Shown here: positions 17,621-26,316 of the stretch, piece after piece
Numbering within the stretch: position 1 is the stretch's first letter
How the letters are laid out: the number at the start of each line of letters is the position of its first letter
Assembly (NCBI GenBank): GCA_000344275.1
Contig: AORU01000008.1
Span: forward strand, 1 to 64,000
Length of the DNA stretch: 64,000 nucleotides
Source: Streptococcus oralis subsp. tigurinus AZ_3a
GTDB lineage: Bacteria > Bacillota > Bacilli > Lactobacillales > Streptococcaceae
Reading direction: 5' to 3'
Notes under the pieces: model-generated
Told to the model about the DNA's origin: nothing
The model's input: only the letters and a program-made list of their open reading frames with translations
Database searches by the model: none
Translations under genes and position numbers: made by a program

Positions 17621-17629
17621 TGCTATCCT
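17621..17629 (+). promoter_or_regulatory. Extended -10 promoter of the glycosyltransferase operon
   Basis: TGcTATCCT at 17621-17629 lies between the terminator and the start codon. The expected transcription start, 7 bases downstream of the -10, coincides with the A of the ATG at 17636, which predicts a leaderless mRNA. Confidence 0.5.
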
Positions 17630-17635
17630 AGACAT

Positions 17636-18904
17636 ATGAGGAAAATCAAAATTGATGTGGTTGTAGTTCCCTTGAGTGGGCATCTCTTCCCAACTCTTAA
17701 TTTACTTGCACCCTTGTTGAAGGATCCCTTGTATGAGATTCGATTATTTACAGGGCCGCAACGAAAAACTGTAGCAGAGGAGATGGGATTCCGGGTGATT
17801 CCCATTTTAGAAAATTGTGTAGATGAGTTTGAACGTGTAGCCAACAATGAAGGGCAATTAAACCTTATTTCTGCTTATCGACAGTTGTCAGCTAGCCTTG
17901 ATTTGATCAATGTGGTTTCAGATCAATTAGTGCAAGAGTGGCAGGAATATCGACCGGATATTGTGATTGCGGACTTTATAACCCTCTCTGGAGGACTTGT
18001 AGCGGAACAGTTGAATATTCCCTGGATTACCACGATGGCGACACAGTTTGCCATTGAAACGACAGATGGACCGCCTTGTTTCTTTGGAGGAATGGGCAGT
18101 CCAAAAACATATTTCCAATCTGCTCAGCAATGGCTAGGAAGAAAAGGGACTCGTTTAGGGAAACGTATCGTAACCTTTTTATTGAGAGAACGCTTAAAAC
18201 GTTACGATTTTAAGCTCTACAATCAGAAAGATCAGGAAACCATCTATTCACCCTATTCCATCTTGGGGATTGGGATGAAAGAGTTGGAGCTGAAAAGTGG
18301 TTTTCCAGAGCACTATCTTTGGGTGGGACCTTTTGGATCTTCGATTGAGAGGGCAGAAAATTATCCTCTCGATTTGGCTCCTTATGCAAATCATAAGAAA
18401 GTCCTCGTATCTTGTGGGACTCAGCTAGCATGGGCCAAAGACAACCTCCTCTACCAGACCCAACAATTGGCAAAAGCCCATCCGGACTGTCACTTCTTTG
18501 TGACTCTGGGGTTTTGTGGACAAGACTTCCGATGTGAGGAGCTCATGGACAATGTTTCTGTGGTATCTTATCTTCCCTATAAGGAATACATTCCTCAGAT
18601 GGATTATGTAATTCATCATGGTGGTGCGGGTATTTTTTACCAGTGTATCATATATGGTAAGCCTGCCTTGATTCTCCCCCATGACTATGCTCAGTATGAC
18701 TATGCAGTTCGTGGATTAGAGGCAGGGATTGCCTTGACTGCTAAACGAGAGGATACGGAAGCGATTGGACGTGCCTTTGATGAGTTGTTGGCTAGAGATG
18801 ACTGGCCAGACTTGAACAGACTTAGTCGTGCAGCTCAAATCTATCAGCCAACAGAGATTCTGAAGAGCGAAATACATCGGCTCTTAGGGGACAAGGAGAA
18901 GTAA
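17636..18904 (+). CDS. GT1-type (MGT/UGT-like) glycosyltransferase
   Basis: This 422-residue GT-B fold enzyme has the N-terminal acceptor-side start VVVVPLSGHLFPTLNLLAPL and the C-terminal nucleotide-sugar site: SYLPYKEYIPQMDYVIHHGG, then GKPALILPHDYAQYDYAVRG and LEAGIAL. It resembles macrolide or steroid UDP-glycosyltransferases and should transfer a sugar from a nucleotide sugar to a small hydrophobic acceptor. It is cytoplasmic or membrane-peripheral. No SD sequence is visible before the ATG, and no upstream in-frame start exists. It is first in a tightly packed operon with an extended SDR, an MBL hydrolase, an adenylating enzyme and a FabH-like enzyme, so it probably glycosylates their product. 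Confidence 0.8.
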   Translation: MRKIKIDVVVVPLSGHLFPTLNLLAPLLKDPLYEIRLFTGPQRKTVAEEMGFRVIPILENCVDEFERVANNEGQLNLISAYRQLSASLDLINVVSDQLVQEWQEYRPDIVIADFITLSGGLVAEQLNIPWITTMATQFAIETTDGPPCFFGGMGSPKTYFQSAQQWLGRKGTRLGKRIVTFLLRERLKRYDFKLYNQKDQETIYSPYSILGIGMKELELKSGFPEHYLWVGPFGSSIERAENYPLDLAPYANHKKVLVSCGTQLAWAKDNLLYQTQQLAKAHPDCHFFVTLGFCGQDFRCEELMDNVSVVSYLPYKEYIPQMDYVIHHGGAGIFYQCIIYGKPALILPHDYAQYDYAVRGLEAGIALTAKREDTEAIGRAFDELLARDDWPDLNRLSRAAQIYQPTEILKSEIHRLLGDKEK

Positions 18905-18907
18905 AGA

Positions 18908-19888
18908 ATGAAGAAAGTATTGGTAACAGGTGCTACGGGCTTTCTAGGCAAGTATGTTGTTGAAGAGCTCAGTCAGCAGGGCTATCAGGTACGCGCTTTT
19001 GGACGCAATCGCAAGGTGGGTCAGTCTTTAGAGAACTCCTCTGTGGCATTTTTTCAGGGAGATTTGACCAAGCAAGAGGATTTGGCTCGGGCTTGTCAGG
19101 GGATGGACATGGTTGTGCATGCGGGTGCTCTTTCTACCGTTTGGGTGCCTTGGGAGGATTTCTACCAGACAAATGTCTTAGGGACCAAGTATGTTCTGGA
19201 TGCTTGCCGAGAGGCTGGTATTCAGCGTTTGGTTTATGTGTCCTCGCCTAGCATCTATGCTGCGCCTCGAGATCAGTTAGCTATCAAAGAAAGTGCTGCG
19301 CCTCAGGAAAATAATCTGAACAACTACATTCGTAGTAAGCTGGCTTCGGAGAAGCTGTTTAAGGATTATCCCGATGTTCCGAGTATTATTTTACGACCTC
19401 GTGGGCTTTTTGGGATTGGGGATACCAGTATTTTGCCCCGAGTTCTCAAACTCAGTCAGAAGATTGGCATTCCCTTGATAGGAGATGGTCGTCCGCTCAT
19501 GGATATGACCTGTGTGGAAAATGTCGCTCTGGCAATTCGCTTGGCACTAGAGGCCCCTCAAGCTAGTGGCGAAGTTTATAATATTACCAATGGGGAACCA
19601 AGAGCCTTTAAGGATTTGATAGAAGAAACCTTGAGAGGGTTGGGCTATCCAATAACATACAGAAAAGTGCCAGCTCCTCTTCTTTCAGTTATTGCTACTA
19701 GTTTAGAGTTTCTGTATAAGGTCTTGAAACTCAAAGGTGAACCGCCTCTGACACGCTATACCTATTATCTGCTCCGTTATAGTCAGACACTGGACATCAG
19801 CAAGGCGGAGCGAGACTTGGGGTATCGCCCTCAAATCAGTATTTCGGAAGGAATTGAACAATATGTCCAAGATTATCGAAAGCATTGA
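18908..19888 (+). CDS. NAD-dependent epimerase/dehydratase (extended SDR, 3beta-HSD/OleD-like)
   Basis: This 326-residue protein has the extended-SDR Rossmann motif TGATGFLG at residues 7-14, the acidic turn GDLTKQEDL at about 51, VSSPSIY at about 111-117 and the catalytic pair Y140-x3-K144 (NYIRSK). It is more like 3beta-hydroxysteroid dehydrogenase and OleD-type 2-alkyl-3-oxoalkanoate reductases than sugar epimerases (RPRGLFGIGD and DMTCVENVALAIRLAL). It probably reduces a beta-keto group on an acyl intermediate. It starts 3 bases after the glycosyltransferase and overlaps the MBL gene by 26 bases. Confidence 0.78.
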   Translation: MKKVLVTGATGFLGKYVVEELSQQGYQVRAFGRNRKVGQSLENSSVAFFQGDLTKQEDLARACQGMDMVVHAGALSTVWVPWEDFYQTNVLGTKYVLDACREAGIQRLVYVSSPSIYAAPRDQLAIKESAAPQENNLNNYIRSKLASEKLFKDYPDVPSIILRPRGLFGIGDTSILPRVLKLSQKIGIPLIGDGRPLMDMTCVENVALAIRLALEAPQASGEVYNITNGEPRAFKDLIEETLRGLGYPITYRKVPAPLLSVIATSLEFLYKVLKLKGEPPLTRYTYYLLRYSQTLDISKAERDLGYRPQISISEGIEQYVQDYRKH

Positions 19889-20678
19889 TTATTTCCCAGC
19901 AGGCTACTGTACCAGCTACACAGGTTTGCTATTTAAGGGAGTTAAGAATCAAAAGATGACCTTTCCAGCAGGTGTTTTTCTTATCAAACACAGGGACAAG
20001 GGCTATCTCCTCTATGACACAGGCTATCATTACGATATTAAGACCCGGCTTCGCTATGGTTTCTATCGGCTAGGAACACCCGTTCAAATGACGGAGAAGG
20101 ACCAGATTTCACGTTTGATGGAAGCGAAGGGAATCAAACCAGAAGAAATTAACTATGTTCTTCTATCACACCTACATCCAGATCATCTGGGAGGAGCTAG
20201 TTTCTTTCCTCGTGCAACCTTTATCTTGACAAAAGAAGTATATGAAGTCTACCAAAAACCCAAGTTGAAAGACCTGATTTTCAAGGAGTTTTTACCAGCT
20301 TCTTTTGAGAAAAATCTAACCATTATCAGAGCTCACCAGCAAGTTTCAACTTTTCCCTATCGTCCGATTTGTGATCTTTTCGGAGATGGCAGTATCCTAG
20401 TAGCCTCTGTTGACGGGCATGCTAGGGGGCAAGCCTGTCTATATTTTCCAGACCTTAATCTCCTCATTGCAGCGGACCTCTGTTGGGGAATTGACCTCTT
20501 ACCTTACACCAAGCAGATGCACCTGATTCCTTCCTTTGTTCAGGATAATAAGTCTGACTATATCAGGGGGACAGAGTTTCTGGAGGAAGTCTTAAAGGAC
20601 GGTATCGAGGTAGTTGTTAGCCATGATCCTGTAGAAAGGATAGAGTCAATCTTACATGAAAAAAATAACCTTTCTTAA
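19863..20678 (+). CDS. MBL-fold metallo-hydrolase
   Basis: This 271-residue protein has the metallo-beta-lactamase metal motif SHLHPDHLGG (H103, H105, D107, H108), a later VDGHARGQ (third His) and AADLCWG (bridging Asp region). The fold is close to N-acyl homoserine lactonase-like hydrolases, so it may open a lactone or cleave a thioester. A TTG at 19854 opens the frame slightly earlier, but GGAAGGA at 19846-19852 is spaced properly for the ATG at 19863. It overlaps both neighbours (26 bases with the SDR, 23 with the adenylating enzyme), which implies translational coupling. Confidence 0.8.
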   Translation: MSKIIESIDYFPAGYCTSYTGLLFKGVKNQKMTFPAGVFLIKHRDKGYLLYDTGYHYDIKTRLRYGFYRLGTPVQMTEKDQISRLMEAKGIKPEEINYVLLSHLHPDHLGGASFFPRATFILTKEVYEVYQKPKLKDLIFKEFLPASFEKNLTIIRAHQQVSTFPYRPICDLFGDGSILVASVDGHARGQACLYFPDLNLLIAADLCWGIDLLPYTKQMHLIPSFVQDNKSDYIRGTEFLEEVLKDGIEVVVSHDPVERIESILHEKNNLS

Positions 20679-21918
20679 AACCTTTATCCAAACTCGATGG
20701 CTTCATCATTTCAAATCTCGAGAAGCTGTAGAAAACTATCAGAAAAAGCAATTAGCTAACTATATGGACTTTTTAAAGCGAGAGTCGCCCTACTTTAAAA
20801 ATGGGGTTCCTAGCAACTTTGACCATATGGACAAGGCTTTTATGATGGAACATTTCAATGAGCTCAACACCCAAGGAGTGGATCGTGATGAAGCCTTGAG
20901 ATTAGCTATTGAAAGTGAGAAGACCCGTGACTTCACTGAACTTAAAGGGGAGGTATCCGTCGGTCTGTCTTCAGGGACGTCTGGACATCGGGGGCTCTTT
21001 ATCACAACAGAGAAAGAGCGAAGTATGTGGGCTGCGGCTATCTTGGCAAAGATGTTGCCAAAGGGGCAGCTTTTTGGACACCGCATCGCCTTTTTCCTGA
21101 GAGCTGATAATGAACTCTATCAGACCATCAATACAGCGCTCATTCGTCTAGAGTATTTTGATATTTTCAAACATACAGATGAGCATATCGAGCGACTCAA
21201 CAACTATCAACCAACGATTATTGTGGCGCCAGCCTCGATGTTGATTGAATTGAGCAAGCGTCTCAAGGATGGAGAGTTAGCTATTTACCCACAAAAAATC
21301 GTTTCGGTGGCGGAAATCTTGGAAGATAGTGATAGGGGACGGATCGCAGAAGCCTTTTCACTATCCATCATTGACCAAGTTTATCAGGCGACAGAAGGTT
21401 TCCTAGCCTGCACTTGCTCAGCTGGCAATCTACATCTCAACGAAGACATTATCTTTGTGGAAAAGCAGTATCTAGATGACCGCCGTTTTTATCCAGTGAT
21501 TACGGATTTTAAGCGAAGTAGTCAGCCTGTTTATCGCTACCAGCTCAATGATATCTTGGTTGAAAATCCGGAGCCTTGTCCCTGTGGCTCCTACTATACA
21601 CGGATTGACAAGGTCGAAGGACGTTCTGATGACATCTTCTATTTTGAAGGACTGGATGGGGGGCAGGTAACGATCTATCCAGACTTTATCAGGCGTTGTA
21701 TCCTCTTTGTGGAGAATGTAGGAGATTATCAAGTTAAGCAACATTCCGAGAAATTAGTGGAAGTTTGTCTAAGCCGACGAGATGAGGACGTAGAGACAGC
21801 AATTTTAGCACAGTTCCAACTCTTGGCCCAGCAAAAAGAGTTCATAGTTCCTCAAATCCAATTTTCAGATTATCACTGGGATACTAGCCGTAAACTCAAA
21901 CGTATCCAACGTTTATGA
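20656..21918 (+). CDS. PaaK/F390 synthetase-related adenylate-forming enzyme
   Basis: This 420-residue protein has the adenylation core SVGLSSGTSGHRGLFITT (ATP-binding loop) at about residues 100-117, a middle YQATEG at about 241, and the PaaK-like end PCPCGSYYTRIDKVEGRSDD followed by SRKLKRIQRL. It resembles the F390 synthetase-related/CapK branch, in which members activate a carboxylate as an acyl-AMP. It has no carrier domain of its own. Within this operon it could activate a fatty or aromatic acid, or an acyl intermediate for lactonisation as OleC does. The substrate is unknown. It overlaps the MBL gene by 23 bases. Confidence 0.78.
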   Translation: MKKITFLKTFIQTRWLHHFKSREAVENYQKKQLANYMDFLKRESPYFKNGVPSNFDHMDKAFMMEHFNELNTQGVDRDEALRLAIESEKTRDFTELKGEVSVGLSSGTSGHRGLFITTEKERSMWAAAILAKMLPKGQLFGHRIAFFLRADNELYQTINTALIRLEYFDIFKHTDEHIERLNNYQPTIIVAPASMLIELSKRLKDGELAIYPQKIVSVAEILEDSDRGRIAEAFSLSIIDQVYQATEGFLACTCSAGNLHLNEDIIFVEKQYLDDRRFYPVITDFKRSSQPVYRYQLNDILVENPEPCPCGSYYTRIDKVEGRSDDIFYFEGLDGGQVTIYPDFIRRCILFVENVGDYQVKQHSEKLVEVCLSRRDEDVETAILAQFQLLAQQKEFIVPQIQFSDYHWDTSRKLKRIQRL

Positions 21919-21932
21919 AAGGAAGAAAGACA

Positions 21933-22877
21933 ATGACAGAAGTAAAAAGACATGTAGAAATCGCAGGTTATGGCATTTGCCTTCCAAAGCATACAGTTCA
22001 ATTTAAAGACCAGATCCGTTATCGTGTAGTTGAAAATGAAGAAACACAACTTGACTTGGCAGAAGGAGCTATCCACCGTGCACTTGAACATGCAAATTTG
22101 GGTATTCAAGATATCGATTGCCTTGTATCAGCTAGTGCAGTTGGTATTCAGCCTATCCCTTGTACGGCTGCCTTGATTCATGAGCGCGTGGCAAAAGGAC
22201 TCTCAATTCCAGCAATGGACATCAATACGACCTGTACCAGCTTTATTTCTGCTCTATCGACTATGTCCCACTTGATTGAGGCGGGCGAATACAATCGTGT
22301 CTTGATTGTGTCTAGTGAGGTTGGTAGTTTAGGGCTCAATCCCAAGCAAAAAGAAAGTTTTGAACTCTTTAGTGATGGGGCAGCAGCCTTTATTTTCCAA
22401 AAAAGTCATCAGGAAAAAGGGATCATTGCTAGTCTCCAACGTACTTGGTCAGAAGGAGCTCACGATACGGAGATTCGTGGAGGTCTGACTTCTTTTCAAC
22501 CAAAAGAGTACTCTGAAGAGACGAAGGCCAACTATATGTTTGACATGAAGGGGAAGAAAATCCTCCTCTTGTCTGCTCGTAAAATCCCAGTCATGTTTGA
22601 AGAGTTTCAAGAAAAAACACAGCTAGCCTTGGCAGACGTGGACTATATCATTCCTCACCAAGCAAGTCGTGCTCTTCCTTTGGTCATGGAAAAACTAGGT
22701 GTGGCTGAGAATCAGTACCTCAAGCTCGTCACTGACTATGGAAATATGGTGTCAGTCTCTGTACCGTTTGGCTTGGCTTATTCTTTGGAGCATGGACTTA
22801 TCAAGGAGGGAGATGTCGTCTACCTTATGGGGACTGCAGCTGGTATGACGGTCAATATGTTGGCTCTGAAATTGTAA
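21933..22877 (+). CDS. FabH-like 3-oxoacyl-ACP synthase III (KAS III/OleA-type)
   Basis: This 314-residue thiolase-fold enzyme keeps the KAS III catalytic triad: Cys101 in NTTCTSF, His242 in PHQAS and Asn271 in DYGNMVS. It should condense an acyl thioester with a second acyl or malonyl unit. It differs from the housekeeping FabH by its position outside a fab cluster, by the divergent N-terminus (VEIAGYGICLPKHTV) and by the company of an SDR and an adenylating enzyme. An ATG at 21915 overlaps the previous stop; GGAAGAAAG fits the ATG at 21933 better. No terminator is visible behind it, so transcription may continue into cls. Confidence 0.8.
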   Translation: MTEVKRHVEIAGYGICLPKHTVQFKDQIRYRVVENEETQLDLAEGAIHRALEHANLGIQDIDCLVSASAVGIQPIPCTAALIHERVAKGLSIPAMDINTTCTSFISALSTMSHLIEAGEYNRVLIVSSEVGSLGLNPKQKESFELFSDGAAAFIFQKSHQEKGIIASLQRTWSEGAHDTEIRGGLTSFQPKEYSEETKANYMFDMKGKKILLLSARKIPVMFEEFQEKTQLALADVDYIIPHQASRALPLVMEKLGVAENQYLKLVTDYGNMVSVSVPFGLAYSLEHGLIKEGDVVYLMGTAAGMTVNMLALKL

Positions 22878-22924
22878 TAATCATCTAAACACGGAACGAC
22901 TGGAACTTGAGCAAAGGTAAAAGG

Positions 22925-22954
22925 TTGCCATCTACCCCTGAACTGAGGTATACT
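22925..22954 (+). promoter_or_regulatory. Promoter of cls
   Basis: TTGCCA (22925-22930), an 18-base spacer and TATACT (22949-22954). Confidence 0.6.
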
Positions 22955-23012
22955 AGTAGAAACACTAGTTTATCAAGCAGTCAAGGAGAATGTTAGAAAA
23001 GAAAGGGGATGT

Positions 23013-24545
23013 ATGACAGCTAGAAAAATGTATCTACTCATGTCCAAATATGGTTTTAGCATTACCATCATGTTGGCAGAGTTGTTTATCGTCTTTGGTT
23101 TATTTCTCTATCTAGGGCAGATGGCACCGATTATCTGGATTATCCTAGTCATTTTAGTGAGCTTAGCGACCATTGTATCGATTGTTAATCGATCTATGAA
23201 TCCTGAGAGTAAGGTGACATGGTTGTTAGTAGCCTTTGTGCCAGTGTTTGGCCCCTTACTCTACATCATGTTTGGAGAGCGTCGTTTATCTAAAAAGGAA
23301 ATGAAGCAGCTAAAGCAGCTCCAATCAATGGTTGATCTAGAGGACAATAGCAGAGCTCTCCGTTTGGAGTTAAAAGAGCAGGATAAGTCGGCTTATGGGG
23401 TTATCAAATCGCTCCTCAGCATGGACACGAATGCAGATGTCTATAATCGAACGGATACCCATTTTTTCCCTTCAGGGGAAAGCATGTGGCGCCAGATGCT
23501 AGAGGATCTCAAGAAAGCGGAGAAGTTTATCTTTCTCGAATACTATATCATCGAAGAAGGTTTGATGTGGAATAGTATTTTGAAAATTTTGGAAGAAAAG
23601 GCGGCTCAAGGGGTAGAAGTGAAGCTCCTTTATGATGATATTGGTTGTATGGCAACCTTGCCTGGTGATTATACCATTCATCTTCGCGGTCGAGGGATTG
23701 AAGCCCATAAATTTAATAAGGTGATTCCACGTTTGACTGTTGCCTATAACAACCGTGACCACCGTAAAATCATGATTATCGATGGTCAAATTGCCTATAC
23801 AGGTGGTGTCAATCTGGCAGATGAGTATATCAACCATATCGAGCGCTTTGGTTATTGGAAGGATAGCGGTATTCGCGTAGATGGATCGGCGGTTAAGGCT
23901 TTTACTAGACTCTTTTTATCAACCTGGTATATCAACCGTGGGGAAATTAGCGACTTTGACCAATACCATCTCGAAAATCAACCAAAAGATGGGATGGGGC
24001 TCTGTATTCCCTATAGTAGTGGACCAAAACCCATCTACCGAGCTCAAGTTGGAAAAACGGTCTATCAAAATCTTATCAATCAAGCTACAGATTACGTCTA
24101 CATCACGACTCCCTATCTGATTGCGGACTACGATCTAACTGAAAGTATCAAAAATGCAGCTCTGAGAGGGGTAGATGTGCGAATTGTGACGCCTTGTATC
24201 CCAGATAAGAAGGTTATTCAGTTAGTTACTCGAGGAGCCTATCCAGACTTGTTATCTGCAGGGGTTCGAATTTATGAGTATAGCCCGGGATTCCTTCATA
24301 GCAAGCAAATGCTTGTCGATGGAGAGGCAGCTACTGTGGGAACCATCAATTTTGACTATCGGAGTTTGCTTCACCACTATGAAAATGCCGTCTTGCTTTA
24401 TAGGACGCAGTCCATCATCGATATTGAAAGGGATTTCGAAGAGATTTTTAAAGTTTCTCAAGAAAATTATCCCCACACCATCAAAACAAGCTGGTATCAA
24501 AGCCTGATCAAGGAAATTGTCCAGTTGTTTGCGCCTATGCTCTAA
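23013..24545 (+). CDS. cls: Cardiolipin synthase
   Basis: This 510-residue phospholipase D-type enzyme condenses two phosphatidylglycerol molecules to cardiolipin and glycerol at the membrane. Two N-terminal membrane helices (about 13-33 and 38-56) and the short MNPESKVTWLLV linker precede two HKD motifs: HRKIMIID at about 250 and HSKQMLVD at about 430. AAAGGGG precedes the ATG. It has its own promoter downstream of the accessory lipid-type operon and is followed by a terminator. Confidence 0.93.
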   Translation: MTARKMYLLMSKYGFSITIMLAELFIVFGLFLYLGQMAPIIWIILVILVSLATIVSIVNRSMNPESKVTWLLVAFVPVFGPLLYIMFGERRLSKKEMKQLKQLQSMVDLEDNSRALRLELKEQDKSAYGVIKSLLSMDTNADVYNRTDTHFFPSGESMWRQMLEDLKKAEKFIFLEYYIIEEGLMWNSILKILEEKAAQGVEVKLLYDDIGCMATLPGDYTIHLRGRGIEAHKFNKVIPRLTVAYNNRDHRKIMIIDGQIAYTGGVNLADEYINHIERFGYWKDSGIRVDGSAVKAFTRLFLSTWYINRGEISDFDQYHLENQPKDGMGLCIPYSSGPKPIYRAQVGKTVYQNLINQATDYVYITTPYLIADYDLTESIKNAALRGVDVRIVTPCIPDKKVIQLVTRGAYPDLLSAGVRIYEYSPGFLHSKQMLVDGEAATVGTINFDYRSLLHHYENAVLLYRTQSIIDIERDFEEIFKVSQENYPHTIKTSWYQSLIKEIVQLFAPML

Positions 24546-24555
24546 CTATCCATCG

Positions 24556-24585
24556 AGATCTAGCACAAGGCTGGATCTTTTTTGT
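24556..24585 (+). terminator. Terminator after cls
   Basis: AGATCTAGC (24556-24564) pairs with GCTGGATCT (24570-24578) with one G-U pair, followed by TTTTTTG. Confidence 0.82.
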
Positions 24586-24590
24586 CTTCT

Positions 24591-24598
24591 TACGAATA
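24591..24598 (+). promoter_or_regulatory. ComX (SigX) cin-box of a late competence unit
   Basis: TACGAATA at 24591-24598 is an exact match to the streptococcal cin-box consensus, preceded by a T-rich stretch as is usual. It lies just behind the cls terminator and 21 bases before a small ORF with a good SD, so it marks a late-competence promoter. The pneumococcal genes I remember at this position (SP_0200 region, Ccs4) are competence-induced. Confidence 0.85.
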
Positions 24599-24618
24599 GA
24601 TAAGTAAAGGAGAAAACC

Positions 24619-24762
24619 ATGCTTAATCTAGAAGATGATGATTTTATCAGAGAGTATAGAAATAGTCTATTTCACCGTTTTCGTGAAATCGAACGCTTTG
24701 CGATATTGGATAAGAAATTCAGCAAATATCAATCCCAAGCTGACATTCCTGTAAGATTTTGA
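24619..24762 (+). CDS. 47-residue late-competence small protein
   Basis: ATG at 24619 follows AAAGGAG at 7 bases. The 47-residue product starts MLNLEDDDFIREYRN and is mostly charged and helical (FREIERFAILDKKFSKY), with no membrane segment. The cin-box 21 bases upstream predicts expression only during competence. A second, sigma-A-type promoter begins inside its last codons, so the following gene can be transcribed separately. I do not recognise a domain; it may be part of the competence-induced Ccs4 locus known from pneumococcus. Confidence 0.65.
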   Translation: MLNLEDDDFIREYRNSLFHRFREIERFAILDKKFSKYQSQADIPVRF

Positions 24763-24768
24763 TATACT
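24740..24768 (+). promoter_or_regulatory. Sigma-A promoter of the 505-residue membrane protein gene
   Basis: CTGACA (24740-24745), a 17-base spacer and TGaTATACT (-10 at 24763-24768). It lies within the 3' end of the small competence ORF. Confidence 0.7.
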
Positions 24769-24797
24769 AAAACAGATAAACTTAGAGGAGAAATTGA

Positions 24798-26315
24798 ATG
24801 AATGTATACGGGAAAATAGATGAGAAACAAGAAGAATCTCATTACCAAGACTGGTCCGTTCCAGAAAAGCGAGAAGGAGCTCCCATTCCCTTTTTTAGTA
24901 TCTTGTTTTGGAGTTTAGTGGCTACAGCTATTTCTGTGGTTATCCCCCTTATTTTTGGTTTAGTAAGCCCACAACAAACTCAGGATCTTTATACCGGTTG
25001 GGCCTTGCATCAAAATGGTCAAATGTATACCGATTATTTTGGGACGGAGGGATTGCTCTATTACCTGCTTACCTATCTTTCACAAGGCAGTATTCTGATT
25101 GCTTTGGTTGAGTGGTTGGCCTTGTTTGGAGCAGGTGTTTTTCTTTTTAAATCTGCGGATACTCTTACAGGCCGTGTAGAAGAAGCCAAGCAGCTTGTAT
25201 TTGTGTTTAATTTGTTGGTAGCAGGTCTCGCTTTTGGTGGTGGCTATGCTTTATTGCTAGCCTTGCCTTTCCTATTTTATTCACTTAGCATTGTTACGAA
25301 CTATCTAGCTAATCCAAACGATGACAAAGGATTTTTACGTGTTGGTATGAGCCTTGCACTTGCTTTCTTCCTTGCGCCAATCCCAACAGCCTTATTTGCA
25401 GCTACACTAGCCTTGGGCATCATCGGCTTTAACTTAGAAAAAGGTCGCTTTGTTCATGGTTTATATCAGTTCTTTGCGTCAGCCTTAGGGTTCTCACTCT
25501 TATTCTATCCTTTGGGCTACTATACAGTATTAACAGGTAGTTTTGGGGATGCCATTAGCCAGACCTTGTATCCGGTAAATACTCTTAGCCTCTTTTTAGA
25601 TGCGCATTTGCTTGAAAATACAGCCTTCTACGGCTTACTTACCATTGGGCTAGGTTCCCTTAGTTTGCTCTTTTCTGGTTTGTTCCAGTCAAAACCAGCT
25701 AAGCAGTATTCCCTATCAATTGCTGCTAGTTTGGGCTTATTGCTTTCTTTGGGGCTCTTGATTTTCTCAAAAGAACCTGTCAACGGTACTCACCTCGTTA
25801 CTCTCCTTCCTTTCTTGACCCTACTCCTTCTGACAGGGATTAAAGAAAATGTTTCTGAGGGAGGCGGTCGTCGTAGAAGAAGACGTGAGAAAAAAGCCTC
25901 TTTCCTCAAAGGAAATTTCTATCTACCACTGATTGCCCTTGTCTACCTCATCGTTCTCCCTATCGCGAGTCGCTACCTTTCGCACCCGGTGACTTATCAG
26001 GAGAGAGAGCGACTTGCTAGCGTAGTCAAACAACAAACGAGTTCTGAAGATCGTGTCTATGCATGGGATAATCGTCCAGATTTCTATCGTACAAGCGAAC
26101 GCTTGGCACCGACCTCTCTAGTGACGCCAACACTTTATACCGCAAGCGATGAAAATAAAACCAAGCTTATGAATGACCTGAAAGAGAATGAACCGAAGAT
26201 GATTATGGTCAATCAAAAAGTTGCCTTGTGGTCAGATGTAGAGAGCTGGCTCAGTGAAAACTATGAGCTTGTTCAGACAGATACTAGCGAGTTTAAGCTT
26301 TATAAATTCAAATAA
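24798..26315 (+). CDS. Polytopic membrane protein of the late-competence locus
   Basis: This 505-residue protein has about ten hydrophobic segments from residue 32 to about 345. A strongly basic loop (GGGRRRRRREKK) follows, then one more helix (FYLPLIALVYLIVLP) and a soluble C-terminal domain of about 110 residues outside the membrane (SSEDRVYAWDNRPDFYRTSE...). The topology is like GT-C glycosyltransferases or O-antigen-polymerase-like proteins, but no catalytic motif can be claimed. It can be driven by the upstream cin-box and by its own promoter. It corresponds in position to the competence-induced Ccs4 locus of pneumococcus. Confidence 0.65.
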   Translation: MNVYGKIDEKQEESHYQDWSVPEKREGAPIPFFSILFWSLVATAISVVIPLIFGLVSPQQTQDLYTGWALHQNGQMYTDYFGTEGLLYYLLTYLSQGSILIALVEWLALFGAGVFLFKSADTLTGRVEEAKQLVFVFNLLVAGLAFGGGYALLLALPFLFYSLSIVTNYLANPNDDKGFLRVGMSLALAFFLAPIPTALFAATLALGIIGFNLEKGRFVHGLYQFFASALGFSLLFYPLGYYTVLTGSFGDAISQTLYPVNTLSLFLDAHLLENTAFYGLLTIGLGSLSLLFSGLFQSKPAKQYSLSIAASLGLLLSLGLLIFSKEPVNGTHLVTLLPFLTLLLLTGIKENVSEGGGRRRRRREKKASFLKGNFYLPLIALVYLIVLPIASRYLSHPVTYQERERLASVVKQQTSSEDRVYAWDNRPDFYRTSERLAPTSLVTPTLYTASDENKTKLMNDLKENEPKMIMVNQKVALWSDVESWLSENYELVQTDTSEFKLYKFK

Positions 26316-26316
26316 C

